A DNA stretch of 64,000 nt, taken from Rhizorhabdus histidinilytica (GTDB taxonomy: Bacteria > Pseudomonadota > Alphaproteobacteria > Sphingomonadales > Sphingomonadaceae). The DNA lies in the NCBI RefSeq assembly GCF_900167915.1, contig NZ_FUYM01000002.1:310001-374000 (forward strand), read 5' to 3'. Numbering within the stretch: position 1 is the first letter of the stretch; each line of letters opens with the position of its first letter. This document shows, one piece after another, positions 47,914 through 59,459 of this stretch. The notes under the pieces were generated by a model. That model saw nothing but the letters and a program-made list of their open reading frames with translations, was not told the DNA's origin and ran no database searches. A program made the translations under genes and the position numbers.

Positions 47914-47942
47914 TTGAGGCACAGGCGAGCCGCGCCTATAAG
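47914..47942 (+). promoter_or_regulatory. Sigma-70-type promoter of the cytochrome oxidase operon
   Basis: TTGAGG (47914-47919) and TATAAG (47937-47942) are separated by exactly 17 bp. That predicts a start of transcription near 47949 and a leader of about 58 nt to coxB. It is the best-looking promoter in the window. Confidence 0.7.
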
Positions 47943-48006
47943 GCGCTCGAATTCGTAGGGCCCGATAACAGGCAGGCGTGGAATCACCGCGCTTCACGGG
48001 GGTAAG

Positions 48007-50732
<2,726 letters not shown>

Positions 50733-50757
50733 TCGACGGTAGTAGGATGGAAATGAG

Positions 50758-50791
50758 CCGCCGCTTCGACGACTCGTCCGAGCGGCGGTTT
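50758..50791 (+). terminator. Hairpin between coxA and ctaB
   Basis: CCGCCGCT (50758-50765) pairs with AGCGGCGG (50781-50788) and is followed by TTT. It sits 25 bp after coxA and 25 bp before ctaB. It probably attenuates expression, so that structural subunits exceed assembly factors. Confidence 0.55.
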
Positions 50792-50815
50792 CATTAGGAA
50801 CGTGAATCGATTGTC

Positions 50816-51724
50816 ATGGCGAGCAAGGCTTATCCCGTTGCAACGGCCGCCGCGGCCGACTGGCGCGACTTCCTCGCGCTGACCAAGCCGCGCGTGCTGA
50901 CCCTGGTGGTGTTCACCGGGCTGTGCGGACTGCTGGCGGCGCCCCAGTCGATCCACCCGGTGCTCGGTTTCACCGCCGTGTTGTGCATCGCGCTCGGCGC
51001 GGGCGCTGCCGGCGCTCTCAACCAGTGGTACGAAGCCGATCTCGATGCGATGATGGCGCGAACGGCGAACCGTCCACTGCCTGCCGGGCGGATGGAGCGG
51101 CAGTCGGCGCTCCACTTCGGCGTCGGCCTCGGCATCTTCTCGGTGTTGTTGATGGGCCTCGCCCTCAACCTGCTCGCGGCGGCGATCCTCGCCGTCTCGA
51201 TCCTCTTCTACGTGGTCGTCTACACCGTCTGGCTGAAGCGCCGGACGCCGCAGAACATCGTCATCGGCGGCGCCGCCGGCGCCTTCCCGGCGCTGATCGG
51301 CTGGGCCGCTGCGACTGGCCGGGTCGAGACCCTGCCGGTGCTGCTGTTCGCGCTCGTCTTCCTGTGGACGCCGCCGCATTTCTGGGCGCTCGCCCTGTTC
51401 ATCAATTCCGACTATGCCCGGGCCGGCGTGCCGATGTTGCCTGCCGTCGCCGGCCAGCGCGCCACCCGTATCCAGATCCTGCTCTACACCGTCCCGATGG
51501 TTGCTGCCGCGGTGGCGCCCTGGGCGATGGGCCTGACCGGCGCGATCTACGGTATCGGTGCAAGCCTGCTGTCGGCGGTGTTCCTGCTGCTGGCGGCGCA
51601 GGTCGGCTTCAGCCGCGAGACCGACCCGGCCAGAATGAAGGCCGAGCGCCGCCTGTTCGGTTTCTCGATCCTCTATCTGTTCCTCATTTTCGGCCTCGTC
51701 GTCGCCGACAAGGTGCTGGCATGA
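50816..51724 (+). CDS. ctaB: Protoheme IX farnesyltransferase (heme O synthase)
   Basis: 302 residues with 9 predicted TM helices. It is a UbiA-type prenyltransferase that makes heme O for the oxidase. The prenyl-diphosphate site is [21 protein letters not shown], and the second conserved loop is [37 protein letters not shown] is also typical. The stop overlaps the start of a 42-codon gene. Confidence 0.96.
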   Translation: MASKAYPVATAAAADWRDFLALTKPRVLTLVVFTGLCGLLAAPQSIHPVLGFTAVLCIALGAGAAGALNQWYEADLDAMMARTANRPLPAGRMERQSALHFGVGLGIFSVLLMGLALNLLAAAILAVSILFYVVVYTVWLKRRTPQNIVIGGAAGAFPALIGWAAATGRVETLPVLLFALVFLWTPPHFWALALFINSDYARAGVPMLPAVAGQRATRIQILLYTVPMVAAAVAPWAMGLTGAIYGIGASLLSAVFLLLAAQVGFSRETDPARMKAERRLFGFSILYLFLIFGLVVADKVLA

Positions 51725-51849
51725 ACTACACCCCTGACGAACAGGACGAGATTCGCCGCCGTCAGAAGTCGCGCGCACTCGTCACCGCGCTGATCCTCGG
51801 CGCCTTCGTCATCCTGTTCTACGCCATCTCGATCGCGAAGATGCTATGA
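51721..51849 (+). CDS. Small single-TM protein between ctaB and ctaG (CoxF-like)
   Basis: 42 residues, starting [20 protein letters not shown] and followed by one TM helix (about 21-38, [18 protein letters not shown]) and AKML. Its ATG overlaps the ctaB stop (ATGA) and its stop overlaps the ctaG start (ATGA). That double coupling is strong evidence that it is translated. Small genes at this position are known in alphaproteobacterial oxidase operons and are annotated CoxF or hypothetical. An assembly or stability role for the oxidase is likely. Confidence 0.85.
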   Translation: MNYTPDEQDEIRRRQKSRALVTALILGAFVILFYAISIAKML

Positions 51850-52424
51850 GCCACGCGCTTCCTCCGCAGCAGGACCGCAACCTGCGGGTCGGGTTGATCG
51901 CGGCCGCGGTCGCGCTCGCGATGCTGGGCCTCGGTTATGCCGCAGTGCCGCTCTATCGGATGTTCTGCCAGGTGACCGGCTTCGGCGGCACGACGATGCG
52001 CAGCGAAACCGGCATCGCCCCGGGCGCGGTGGTCGGCAAGCTGATCAATGTGCGGTTCGACGCCAACGTCGCCCCGTCGCTGCCGTGGAGCTTCGCGCCC
52101 GAAAAGCGGGTGGCCCGTGTCGCGATCGGCGCGCGGAACATGGCCTTCTTCACCGCGACCAACCTGAGCGACCATCCGATCACCGGAACGGCGAGCTTCA
52201 ACGTCACGCCCGAACTGGCCGGCGCCTATTTCACCAAGATCCAGTGCTTCTGCTTCACCAGCCAGACGCTGAAGCCCGGCGAGACGATTCGCATGCCGGT
52301 GATCTATTATGTCGACCCCGCGATCCTGAAGGATAAGGAAGCGGGCAAGTTCAACGAAATCACTCTGTCCTACACCTTCTTCCCCGACAAATCCGCTGTG
52401 GATTCCGAACGGGCGGGCGGTTAA
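51846..52424 (+). CDS. ctaG: Cytochrome c oxidase assembly protein CtaG/Cox11
   Basis: 192 residues. One N-terminal TM helix (about 15-35) and a periplasmic Ig-like domain deliver copper to CuB of subunit I. The conserved start of the soluble part is [19 protein letters not shown], and the copper-binding motif CFCF is in [16 protein letters not shown]. It is followed by [11 protein letters not shown]. The start overlaps the small upstream gene. Confidence 0.96.
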   Translation: MSHALPPQQDRNLRVGLIAAAVALAMLGLGYAAVPLYRMFCQVTGFGGTTMRSETGIAPGAVVGKLINVRFDANVAPSLPWSFAPEKRVARVAIGARNMAFFTATNLSDHPITGTASFNVTPELAGAYFTKIQCFCFTSQTLKPGETIRMPVIYYVDPAILKDKEAGKFNEITLSYTFFPDKSAVDSERAGG

Positions 52425-52458
52425 GGGACTTCCCATCAGACCATCAGGGGCACGGAAA

Positions 52459-53325
52459 ATGGCCGGAGCTAAGAGCCACGATTATCATATCCTACCGCCG
52501 AGCATCTGGCCGTTCATCGGTTCGATGTCGGCGCTGGTCATGGCGTCGGGCGGCATCATGTGGATGCACAAGGCCGCTTTTGGCGGCTATGTGTTCTTCG
52601 CCGGCCTGATCGGCGTCCTGTTCACCATGTTCTCCTGGTGGTCGGACGTGATCCGCGAGGCGCATGCCGGCGATCATACCCCGGTCGTGCAGCTCCACCT
52701 GCGCTACGGCATGATCCTGTTCATCGCCTCAGAAGTCATGTTCTTCGTGGGCTGGTTCTGGGCATGGTTCGACTTCTCGCTCTTCCCGGTCGCGCTCGAG
52801 CTCAAGGACGGCGCCACCTCGATCATCGAGGGCCCGAACAGCATCACCCACGCCGCGGGCATCTGGCCGCCCAAGGGCCTGGAGGTGATCGACGCTTTCC
52901 ACCTGCCGCTGCTCAACACGCTGCTGCTGCTCTGCTCGGGCACCACGGTCACCTGGGCGCACCATGCGCTGCTGCACGGCGACCGCGACGGGCTGAAGAA
53001 GGGCCTGTGGCTGACGATCATCCTCGGCGCGGTGTTCACCAGCGTCCAGGCCTATGAATATATGCATGCGCCGTTCCCCTTTAAGGGCATCAACTATGGT
53101 GCCGCCTTCTTCATGGCGACCGGCTTCCACGGCTTCCACGTGCTGATCGGCACGATCTTCCTGATCGTCTGCCTTATCCGCGCCTATAAGGGCCACTTCA
53201 CCCCGCAGCAGCATTTCGGCTTCGAGGCCGCCGCGTGGTACTGGCACTTCGTCGACGTCGTCTGGCTGTTCCTGTTCGTCGTCGTCTACGTCTGGGGTGG
53301 CTGGGGCGCTCCCGTCCACGGCTGA
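52459..53325 (+). CDS. coxC: Cytochrome c oxidase subunit III
   Basis: 288 residues with 7 TM helices. It opens [21 protein letters not shown] and carries [46 protein letters not shown] and [22 protein letters not shown]. The membrane Glu in ASEVMFF is conserved. Subunit III stabilises subunit I and supports sustained proton uptake. A strong terminator follows 24 bp after the stop. Confidence 0.96.
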   Translation: MAGAKSHDYHILPPSIWPFIGSMSALVMASGGIMWMHKAAFGGYVFFAGLIGVLFTMFSWWSDVIREAHAGDHTPVVQLHLRYGMILFIASEVMFFVGWFWAWFDFSLFPVALELKDGATSIIEGPNSITHAAGIWPPKGLEVIDAFHLPLLNTLLLLCSGTTVTWAHHALLHGDRDGLKKGLWLTIILGAVFTSVQAYEYMHAPFPFKGINYGAAFFMATGFHGFHVLIGTIFLIVCLIRAYKGHFTPQQHFGFEAAAWYWHFVDVVWLFLFVVVYVWGGWGAPVHG

Positions 53326-53349
53326 CGCCGACGGCCATGACCGCATAGG

Positions 53350-53387
53350 GGCGCGGCGGCGGGGGAGACCTGCCGCCGCGCCTTTTT
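53350..53387 (+). terminator. Terminator after coxC
   Basis: GGCGCGGCGGC (53350-53360) pairs with GCCGCCGCGCC (53372-53382) and is followed by TTTTT (53383-53387). It is a strong intrinsic terminator inside the cox gene run, so DUF983 and SURF1 may depend on read-through or on their own promoter. Confidence 0.9.
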
Positions 53388-53412
53388 CATTTTCGACCGG
53401 GAAGGATTGCCG

Positions 53413-53796
53413 ATGCCCGAACCGTCCGCGCCGCCCCCGCCGGCTCCCTTCGACGCCGCGCTGCGCGGTCTTTGCCCGCGATGCGGCGCGCCGGGCCTGT
53501 TCGCCGGCTTCCTGCGCTTCGCCGATCGCTGCGCCGGCTGCGGGCTCGATTACCGGGCCTTCAACGTCGGGGACGGTGCCGCGGCTTTCCTCATCCTGAT
53601 CGTCGGCGGCCTGGTCAGCCTGCTCGCGATCTTGGTCGAGCTCAAATGGTCGCCGCCGCTGATCGTCCATCTGCTGCTCTGGCTGCCGCTCACCGTCGGG
53701 CTGACAGTGCTGCTGCTGCGCCTCGCCAAGGGATTGCTCCTCGCGCTCGAATATAAGAACGCCGCGCGCGAGGGCCGGATCGTAAAGCCCGACTGA
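53413..53796 (+). CDS. DUF983 zinc-ribbon-like membrane protein
   Basis: 127 residues from the ATG at 53413, 6 nt after GGAAGGA. The N-terminus has two CxxC pairs (GLCPRCGAPG and DRCAGCGLDY) that could bind zinc. Two TM helices follow (about 57-77 and 84-105), typical of DUF983. The family is often found between coxC and SURF1 and is assumed to assist oxidase assembly. Its stop and the SURF1 start overlap by one base. Confidence 0.9.
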   Translation: MPEPSAPPPPAPFDAALRGLCPRCGAPGLFAGFLRFADRCAGCGLDYRAFNVGDGAAAFLILIVGGLVSLLAILVELKWSPPLIVHLLLWLPLTVGLTVLLLRLAKGLLLALEYKNAAREGRIVKPD

Positions 53797-54428
53797 TGCG
53801 CCGCTTGCCCTTGCTGCCGACGCTGATCGTCGCGCTCGCCATCGCCGCGATGGTGGCGCTCGGCATCTGGCAGATTCGCCGCGCGCATTGGAAGGACGGG
53901 CTGCTCGCAAGCTATCGGGCGTCGCGCAACGCGCCCGATCTCTACGGAGTGCCGCCCGGCGCCGATCCCGACGCGATCGCCTTCCGCCATGCCCATGTCC
54001 TCTGCCGGGTGACGACGAAGGAGACGCTGCTCGGCGGAACCGACGCCTCGGGCCGCACGGGTTTCCGCACCATCGTCGGCTGCGCGCTGATCGACGGCCG
54101 GGTGATCATGGCCGATCTCGGCTGGAGGGCGATCGACGCCCGGCCGGTGCTGCCGGCGGTCGGCACGCGGATCGAGGGCAGGGGGCTGCTGATCCCCGAC
54201 GAGGTGCTCGCCCGCCGGGTGCTGGGCAAGACGGCCGGTGCGGTGCCGCTGCTGCTGGTGCTCGATGGCGGCGTCCAGGGCCTGTCGCCGAGCGTCCCGC
54301 CGTCGATCGAGACAATCCCCAACAACCACATCAGCTATGCGGTGCAGTGGTTCCTGTTCGCGGGCGTCGCGCTCGTGATCTACGCGCTGGCGCTCTACCG
54401 CCGATCGATGCCGAACCGCAGGCGCTGA
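53796..54428 (+). CDS. SURF1 family oxidase assembly protein
   Basis: 210 residues. The N-terminal TM helix is followed by the family motif ALGIWQIRRAHWKDGLL. The C-terminal motif NNHISYAVQWFLFAGVALVIY contains the second TM helix. SURF1 binds heme a and helps insert it into subunit I. It is somewhat shorter than average, but both signatures are intact. It converges with the acyltransferase gene with only one base between. Confidence 0.92.
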   Translation: MRRLPLLPTLIVALAIAAMVALGIWQIRRAHWKDGLLASYRASRNAPDLYGVPPGADPDAIAFRHAHVLCRVTTKETLLGGTDASGRTGFRTIVGCALIDGRVIMADLGWRAIDARPVLPAVGTRIEGRGLLIPDEVLARRVLGKTAGAVPLLLVLDGGVQGLSPSVPPSIETIPNNHISYAVQWFLFAGVALVIYALALYRRSMPNRRR

Positions 54429-54429
54429 C

Positions 54430-55461
54430 TTATCCGGCCGCGATCACCCGGTCGCGCTGATCGGCGCGGCCGCAGGACAGGACGAAGGGATGGTCGGCCT
54501 GCCCGGCCTGGAAGGCGGCCTTCGAATCCCAGCCGTGCCAGCCAATCGCGAGCAGCGACTGGATCACCGCGCCGCCCAGCGTCTCGCCAGGGCCGAGAAC
54601 GATCAGGCAGTCGGGCGCGAACTCGCGCACCGCGACCCGGATCGCGCCGGTGAAGTCGTAGCTGCGCGTCACCTGATACCCGAATGTATAGTCCCACAGC
54701 GCGTCGAGGTCGCTGGCCTGCGGCCGCCAGACATGGCCGCGCCCGTCGATCAGAGGGACTGCGGGCGACCGGAACCAATCGACGGGCAGGCTGCGCCGCG
54801 CCTCCTGGGCGATCGGTTCCAGCAGCGGCGTATGGAAGGCGGCGTGGTTCTGCAGCCGCATTGGAAAGCTGCCTGGCCCGGCGGGGAGGCTTTCGCCCAG
54901 CGTGCGCAACGCGGCGTCGCTGCCGGCGAAGACGATCATCCCGCCCAGCTCGATCGAGACATGGAGGTCGGGGATCGCGTCGACCAGGTCGAGGAACTGC
55001 TCGCGCCGCCCCGGGATCGGCCGCCAGTCCTCGTCGAGCAGGGTGTGGACGACCTGCCCGCCAACGCCCTCCGCATGCATGCGGGTGCCCATCGCGTTGA
55101 CGACCTCGAAGCCGTGCGTCGCGTCGAGCGCCCCGCCGCAGGCGAGCGTGGTGTACCAGCCCATCGAATTGCCGGTGACCGCGACGATGTCGAAGCGGTC
55201 GCGGTCGATCGCCAGACAGTCGGCATAGGAACAGGCGAAGATCAGGCCCGAGGCGTTGTCGCCATGGCCATGGACCGCCGATGCGTAGCTGGCCGCGCCG
55301 TCGAGTTCGGACAGGGTCGGCTGCCCCAGCTCGGTGCGGCGGCGGTCGAATCCCTCGATCAGCGCCCGTCGCCCCGCGTGGAAGCGGTGGAGATAGCCGA
55401 GCTCCGCCTTGTTGTAGGTGCCCCGGCCGGGGCAGACGACGACCGCTTTCCTTTTAGTCAC
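54430..55461 (-). CDS. FabD-like acyltransferase with altered substrate motifs
   Basis: 343 residues with an alpha/beta-hydrolase-like acyltransferase fold related to malonyl-CoA:ACP transacylase. The nucleophile elbow is GNSMGW, with S99, where FabD has GHSLGE. The catalytic His is H210 (NHAAFHTPLL). The position of FabD Arg117, which binds the malonyl carboxylate, reads Met (VNAMGTRMH, M124-G125). A neutral acyl group is therefore a better guess than malonyl or methylmalonyl. It overlaps the fused E1 gene by 8 bp and so probably takes the acyl product of that enzyme or moves it to a carrier. The exact reaction is unknown. Confidence 0.75.
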   Translation of the reverse strand: MTKRKAVVVCPGRGTYNKAELGYLHRFHAGRRALIEGFDRRRTELGQPTLSELDGAASYASAVHGHGDNASGLIFACSYADCLAIDRDRFDIVAVTGNSMGWYTTLACGGALDATHGFEVVNAMGTRMHAEGVGGQVVHTLLDEDWRPIPGRREQFLDLVDAIPDLHVSIELGGMIVFAGSDAALRTLGESLPAGPGSFPMRLQNHAAFHTPLLEPIAQEARRSLPVDWFRSPAVPLIDGRGHVWRPQASDLDALWDYTFGYQVTRSYDFTGAIRVAVREFAPDCLIVLGPGETLGGAVIQSLLAIGWHGWDSKAAFQAGQADHPFVLSCGRADQRDRVIAAG

Positions 55462-57661
55462 GAACGGCCTCCAGCGCGGCGGCCAATATCGAATCGCGGC
55501 TCGGCAGGGTCAGGGTGGCGGCGCGGGCGAGTGGGATGAAGCTGTCCTCGGCGGCGATCCGGCTGACCGGCAGGCCGGGCGCCTTCTCCGCAAACATCGC
55601 CATCAGCGCCTCGCTCTGCGATCCGGTGATCCGGCATTCGTCGACGATCAGCACGCGGCGGGCGTCGCCGACCGCGCGGAGGATCGCGTCGGGATCGAGC
55701 GGGGCGAGCCAGCGCAGGTCGATCACCCGCGCATCGATGCCATATTCGTCGGCCAGCAGCTTCTGCGCCTGGCGCGACAGATAATAGCCATTGGCATAGC
55801 TGACGATCGCCAGGTCGGTGCCGTCGCCATGGCGGCCGACCTCGCCGATCCGGATCGGCGTGTCGCGGCCCGGCGCCTCGTAGACGCTGGTCCACAGGCC
55901 GTCGCCCTCGGCATGGAGATCGCGGGTCATGTAGAGCGCGATCGGCTCGACGAACACGACGACCCGTCGTTCCTCGATCGCCAGCCGCACGCATTCGCGC
56001 AGCATCGCTACCGCGTCGCGCCCATTGGAGGGGCAAGCGAGGACGATGCCGGGAATGTCGCGGAAGACCGCCAGGCTGTTGTCGTTGTGGAAATGGCCGC
56101 CGAAGCCCTTCTGATAGCCGAGTCCGGCGATCCGCACGATCATCGGGTTGGCATATTGGCCGTTCGAGAAGAAGGGCAGGGTCGCCGCCTCGCCGCGCAA
56201 CTGGTCCTCGGCATTGTGGACATAGGCGAGGAACTGGATTTCGGTGATCGCTAGCAGGTCGTTGTGCGCGAAGCCGATACCGAGGCCGAGGATGCTCTGC
56301 TCGTCGAGGAGGGTGTTGATCACTCGCGCCGGGCCGAAGCGCTGGTGGAGCTTGGCGGTGACGTTGTAGACGCCGCCCTTCGGACCCACGTCCTCGCCCG
56401 CGACGACGATCTGCGGCCATTGCAGCATCGCGTCGGCGAGTGCCCAGCTCAGCAGCCGCGCCATATGCTGCGGCTTGTCCATCTGCGCCGCGTCGCCGCC
56501 GAAGGTCTCGGCCCGCTGCTCGGGCGAGGGCAGGTTGGTCACGGCGACGGCGCGGCGTGGCGGCAGCAGGCTTGCCATCACCTGCGCCGGTGTAGTCAGC
56601 TTGGGGCGGCGGATCGCCTCCTCGGCCGCGCGCGCGATCGTCTCCTCGGTCTCTTCGTAGATGTCGAGGATCTGGTCGGGCCGCAGGATGCCGAGGTCGG
56701 CGAGCAGCGCCGCGCCGTGGAGCAGCGGATCGCGCGCGTCGCTCTCGGCGATCTCGGTGCGCGACAGATAGGTCGATTGCACGTCCGATCCGGCATGGCC
56801 GTAGAGCCGGGTGCAGCCCATGTGGAGGAACACTGGCTTGCGCCGCTCGCGGGCGATCGCCGCCGCCGCGCGCGCGGTGCGCAGCGTGTCGAGCAGATCG
56901 AGCCCGTCGCACGCGAGATAGGCGAGTGCGGGGCGGCTGCGGAACGAAGCCGCGATCCAGCCTGACGGCGTGCGGGTGGAGATGCCGATGCCGTTGTCCT
57001 CGCAGGCGAAGATGATCGGCATCGGGATGCCCTGATAGGCGGCCCAGCCGGCGGTGTTGATCGCCCCTTGCGCGGTCGAATGGTTCGCCGACGCGTCGCC
57101 GAAGCTGCACAGCACGATCGAATCGGGGGCGAGCGGCCTGTCCTCCAGCCCGATCCGCGCGGCGATGCCGATGCTGAACGCGGCGCCCACCGCCTTGGGC
57201 AGGTGCGAGGCGATCGTGCTGGTCTGCGGCGGGATGGCGAGCGCCTTCGATCCGAGCACCTTGTGCCGCCCGCCCGAGATCGGGTCCTCCGCCGAGGCGG
57301 CGAAGCTCAGCAGCATGTCCCAGACCGGGGTCTGACCGGGGACCTGCTTCGATCGGTGGATCTGGAAGGCGGCGTCGCGATAGTGGAGGAAGGCCATGTC
57401 GCCGGGCCGCAACGCGGCGGCGAGCGCGGCATTGCCCTCATGGCCCGAGCTGCCGATTGTATAGAAGCCTTCGCCCCGCGCCTGCAGCTTGCGCGAGATG
57501 CGATCGAGCTGCCGACTCACCACCTGCGAGTGGAAAAGGTCCACCAACGCCGGTGCGGTGATGCCGGCATCGGCCAGCCCCAGCCGGGATCGCCGCGCGG
57601 GCAGGTCGCCCGATCGCAGCGCGGCGCGGAAATTCTCGTGGATCGTCTCAGCCGCGTCCAT
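55454..57661 (-). CDS. Fused alpha-beta 2-oxoacid dehydrogenase E1 component
   Basis: 735 residues from the ATG at 57661 (MDAAETIHENF). An in-frame start 12 codons earlier has an Arg/Pro leader. The alpha half (about 35-390) has the thiamine-diphosphate/Mg motif GDASAN (188-193, CSFGDASANHSTAQGA) and the phosphorylation-loop-like YGHAGSD. The beta half (about 405-735) has IVVAGEDVGPKGGVYNVTAKL and DEQSILGLGIGFA. It decarboxylates a 2-oxoacid, probably branched-chain, and normally hands the acyl group to a lipoyl E2. No E2 or E3 gene is adjacent. Instead the next gene, overlapping by 8 bp, encodes an acyltransferase. Confidence 0.88.
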   Translation of the reverse strand: MDAAETIHENFRAALRSGDLPARRSRLGLADAGITAPALVDLFHSQVVSRQLDRISRKLQARGEGFYTIGSSGHEGNAALAAALRPGDMAFLHYRDAAFQIHRSKQVPGQTPVWDMLLSFAASAEDPISGGRHKVLGSKALAIPPQTSTIASHLPKAVGAAFSIGIAARIGLEDRPLAPDSIVLCSFGDASANHSTAQGAINTAGWAAYQGIPMPIIFACEDNGIGISTRTPSGWIAASFRSRPALAYLACDGLDLLDTLRTARAAAAIARERRKPVFLHMGCTRLYGHAGSDVQSTYLSRTEIAESDARDPLLHGAALLADLGILRPDQILDIYEETEETIARAAEEAIRRPKLTTPAQVMASLLPPRRAVAVTNLPSPEQRAETFGGDAAQMDKPQHMARLLSWALADAMLQWPQIVVAGEDVGPKGGVYNVTAKLHQRFGPARVINTLLDEQSILGLGIGFAHNDLLAITEIQFLAYVHNAEDQLRGEAATLPFFSNGQYANPMIVRIAGLGYQKGFGGHFHNDNSLAVFRDIPGIVLACPSNGRDAVAMLRECVRLAIEERRVVVFVEPIALYMTRDLHAEGDGLWTSVYEAPGRDTPIRIGEVGRHGDGTDLAIVSYANGYYLSRQAQKLLADEYGIDARVIDLRWLAPLDPDAILRAVGDARRVLIVDECRITGSQSEALMAMFAEKAPGLPVSRIAAEDSFIPLARAATLTLPSRDSILAAALEAVRD

Positions 57662-57941
57662 GGCGGCATCCCCATGCGGCCGACGCGACGTCGGCATCCT
57701 GCTGGCTCATCCGGGCCTTCGCTCTCTTCGTGGCCCGCAACGCGGCGGGGCCTTATCGTTTCACTGCCGCCTTCATGGCACAAATATCGGCGGCAGGCGA
57801 AGCCCGCGCGAGACTGGTCGCTATCGACGCCCCGGCCGCATTCCGCCGCAGCGGGCGCATAGTCGCGGCAGTTGGCGCATATCGCCGCCTTCGCCGCCAG
57901 CGATAGCCTGCTTCCCGATATCACAAGGGGAATGGGGTAGG

Positions 57942-59459
57942 ATGATCCGATCGATCGGCATCGTTGGCTGTGGGCTCGCCGGTCTCGTCACGGCCAAGAC
58001 GCTGAAGCAGTTCGGCTTCGACGTCCTTCTCTTCGAAAAGGAGGCAGACATCGGCGGCGTGTGGTCGGCCTCGCGCCGCTATCCCGGCCTGACGACGCAG
58101 AATCCGCGCGAGACCTATGCGTTCGCCGACTTCCCGATGCCGGCATCCTATCCGGAATGGCCGACCGGAGCGCAGGTGCAGGCCTATCTCGAATCCTATG
58201 TCGATCATTTCGGACTGCGCGACGCCATCCGGCTGAACAGCGAAGTGCTGTCGGCCCGGCCGGTCGCGGACGGATGGGCGCTCGTCACCCGCGATGCCGC
58301 GTCCGGCGCGACGAGCGACCGGCAAGTCGATTACCTGATCGTCTGCAACGGCATCTTCTCGATACCCGCCATTCCTCCGTTCGAGGGCGCGGACGCGTTC
58401 GTCGAGGCGGGCGGGCATATCCTGCACACCAGCCAGTTCACCGACGTCGGGCTGGCGCGCGGCCGGAACGTGATCGTGGTCGGCTATGGCAAGTCCTCCT
58501 GCGATGCCGCGGTCGCCATCTCGGGCGTGGCCGCCACCACCACGGTCGTCGCGCGCCACCTGATCTGGAAGATCCCGAAGAAGCTGGCGAAGCTGGTCAA
58601 CTTCAAGCACCTGTTCCTCAACAGGCTGGGCGAGGGGCTGTTCCCCTACATCCGGATCAGGGGGTTCGAGAAATTCCTGCATGGGCCGGGCAGGCCGCTG
58701 CGGAACCTGATGATGAGGACGGTGCAGTTCGTCATCAGCCGCCAGCTCGGATTGAAGAAGATCGGTCTCGAACCGCCCGGCAAGCTCGAAACGATCGCGC
58801 GATCGACCGTCAGCCTGGTCACCGACGGCTTCTACGAGAAGATCGCGGCGGGCGAGATCGGCTTCCACAAGGCCGAGATCGCTTCGCTGCGCCCCGGCGA
58901 AGCGCGCCTCACCGATGGGACGACCATTCCTGCGGGCGTCATCGTCTGCGGGACGGGATGGCATCAGCGGTGCGATTTCCTCGCGCCCGACGTGCTGGCG
59001 AAGGTCACCGACAGCCAGGGCAATTTCCGCCTCTATCGTTCGATGCTGCCGGTCGGCGTCCCCCGGCTCGCGTTCAACGGATATAATTCCTCCTTCTTCA
59101 GCCAGCTGAACGCGGAGATCGGCGCCTTCTGGATCGCCGACATGCTCCGCGGCGGCGTGACGCTGCCCGACGATGCTGCGCAGAACGCCTATGTCGACGA
59201 ACGGCTGGCGTGGATGGAGGCGCGCACCGACGGCAAGCATTCGAAGGGGACCAACATCATCCCCTTCTCCGTCCACCATATCGACGAACTGCTGCGGGAA
59301 ATCGACCTGGAGCTGCCGGTCACGACGCGGATCAAGCATTGGTTCGTTGCGATCGATGCCGCCGACTATGCCGGATTGCTGCCGCGGCTGCTGAAGCGCC
59401 ACGGCTTTTCCGGCGCATCGTCCACCATGGCCCGAGGGAGGAAATATGGCTCGGCTTGA
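57942..59459 (+). CDS. Flavin-containing monooxygenase (Baeyer-Villiger/FMO type)
   Basis: 505 residues from the ATG at 57942. The FAD-binding Rossmann motif is at the N-terminus (GIVGCGLAGL) followed by FEKEADIGGVWSASRRYPGLTTQNPRETY. The second NADPH-binding motif is VVGYGKSSCDAA (about 184-195). Between them is an FMO-like FVEAGGHILHTSQF. It should add one oxygen to a ketone, amine or sulfide. The 280 bp to the divergent E1 gene hold no other gene. It overlaps the SDR gene by 14 bp, so monooxygenase and dehydrogenase probably act in sequence, for example alcohol to ketone to ester. Confidence 0.85.
   Translation: MIRSIGIVGCGLAGLVTAKTLKQFGFDVLLFEKEADIGGVWSASRRYPGLTTQNPRETYAFADFPMPASYPEWPTGAQVQAYLESYVDHFGLRDAIRLNSEVLSARPVADGWALVTRDAASGATSDRQVDYLIVCNGIFSIPAIPPFEGADAFVEAGGHILHTSQFTDVGLARGRNVIVVGYGKSSCDAAVAISGVAATTTVVARHLIWKIPKKLAKLVNFKHLFLNRLGEGLFPYIRIRGFEKFLHGPGRPLRNLMMRTVQFVISRQLGLKKIGLEPPGKLETIARSTVSLVTDGFYEKIAAGEIGFHKAEIASLRPGEARLTDGTTIPAGVIVCGTGWHQRCDFLAPDVLAKVTDSQGNFRLYRSMLPVGVPRLAFNGYNSSFFSQLNAEIGAFWIADMLRGGVTLPDDAAQNAYVDERLAWMEARTDGKHSKGTNIIPFSVHHIDELLREIDLELPVTTRIKHWFVAIDAADYAGLLPRLLKRHGFSGASSTMARGRKYGSA

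Noticed and set aside
57662-57941. Possible small gene in the 280-bp gap between the E1 gene and the monooxygenase
   Set aside because: Open frames there are extensions of the flanking genes, without ribosome sites or conserved residues. The gap is better read as a divergent promoter region.
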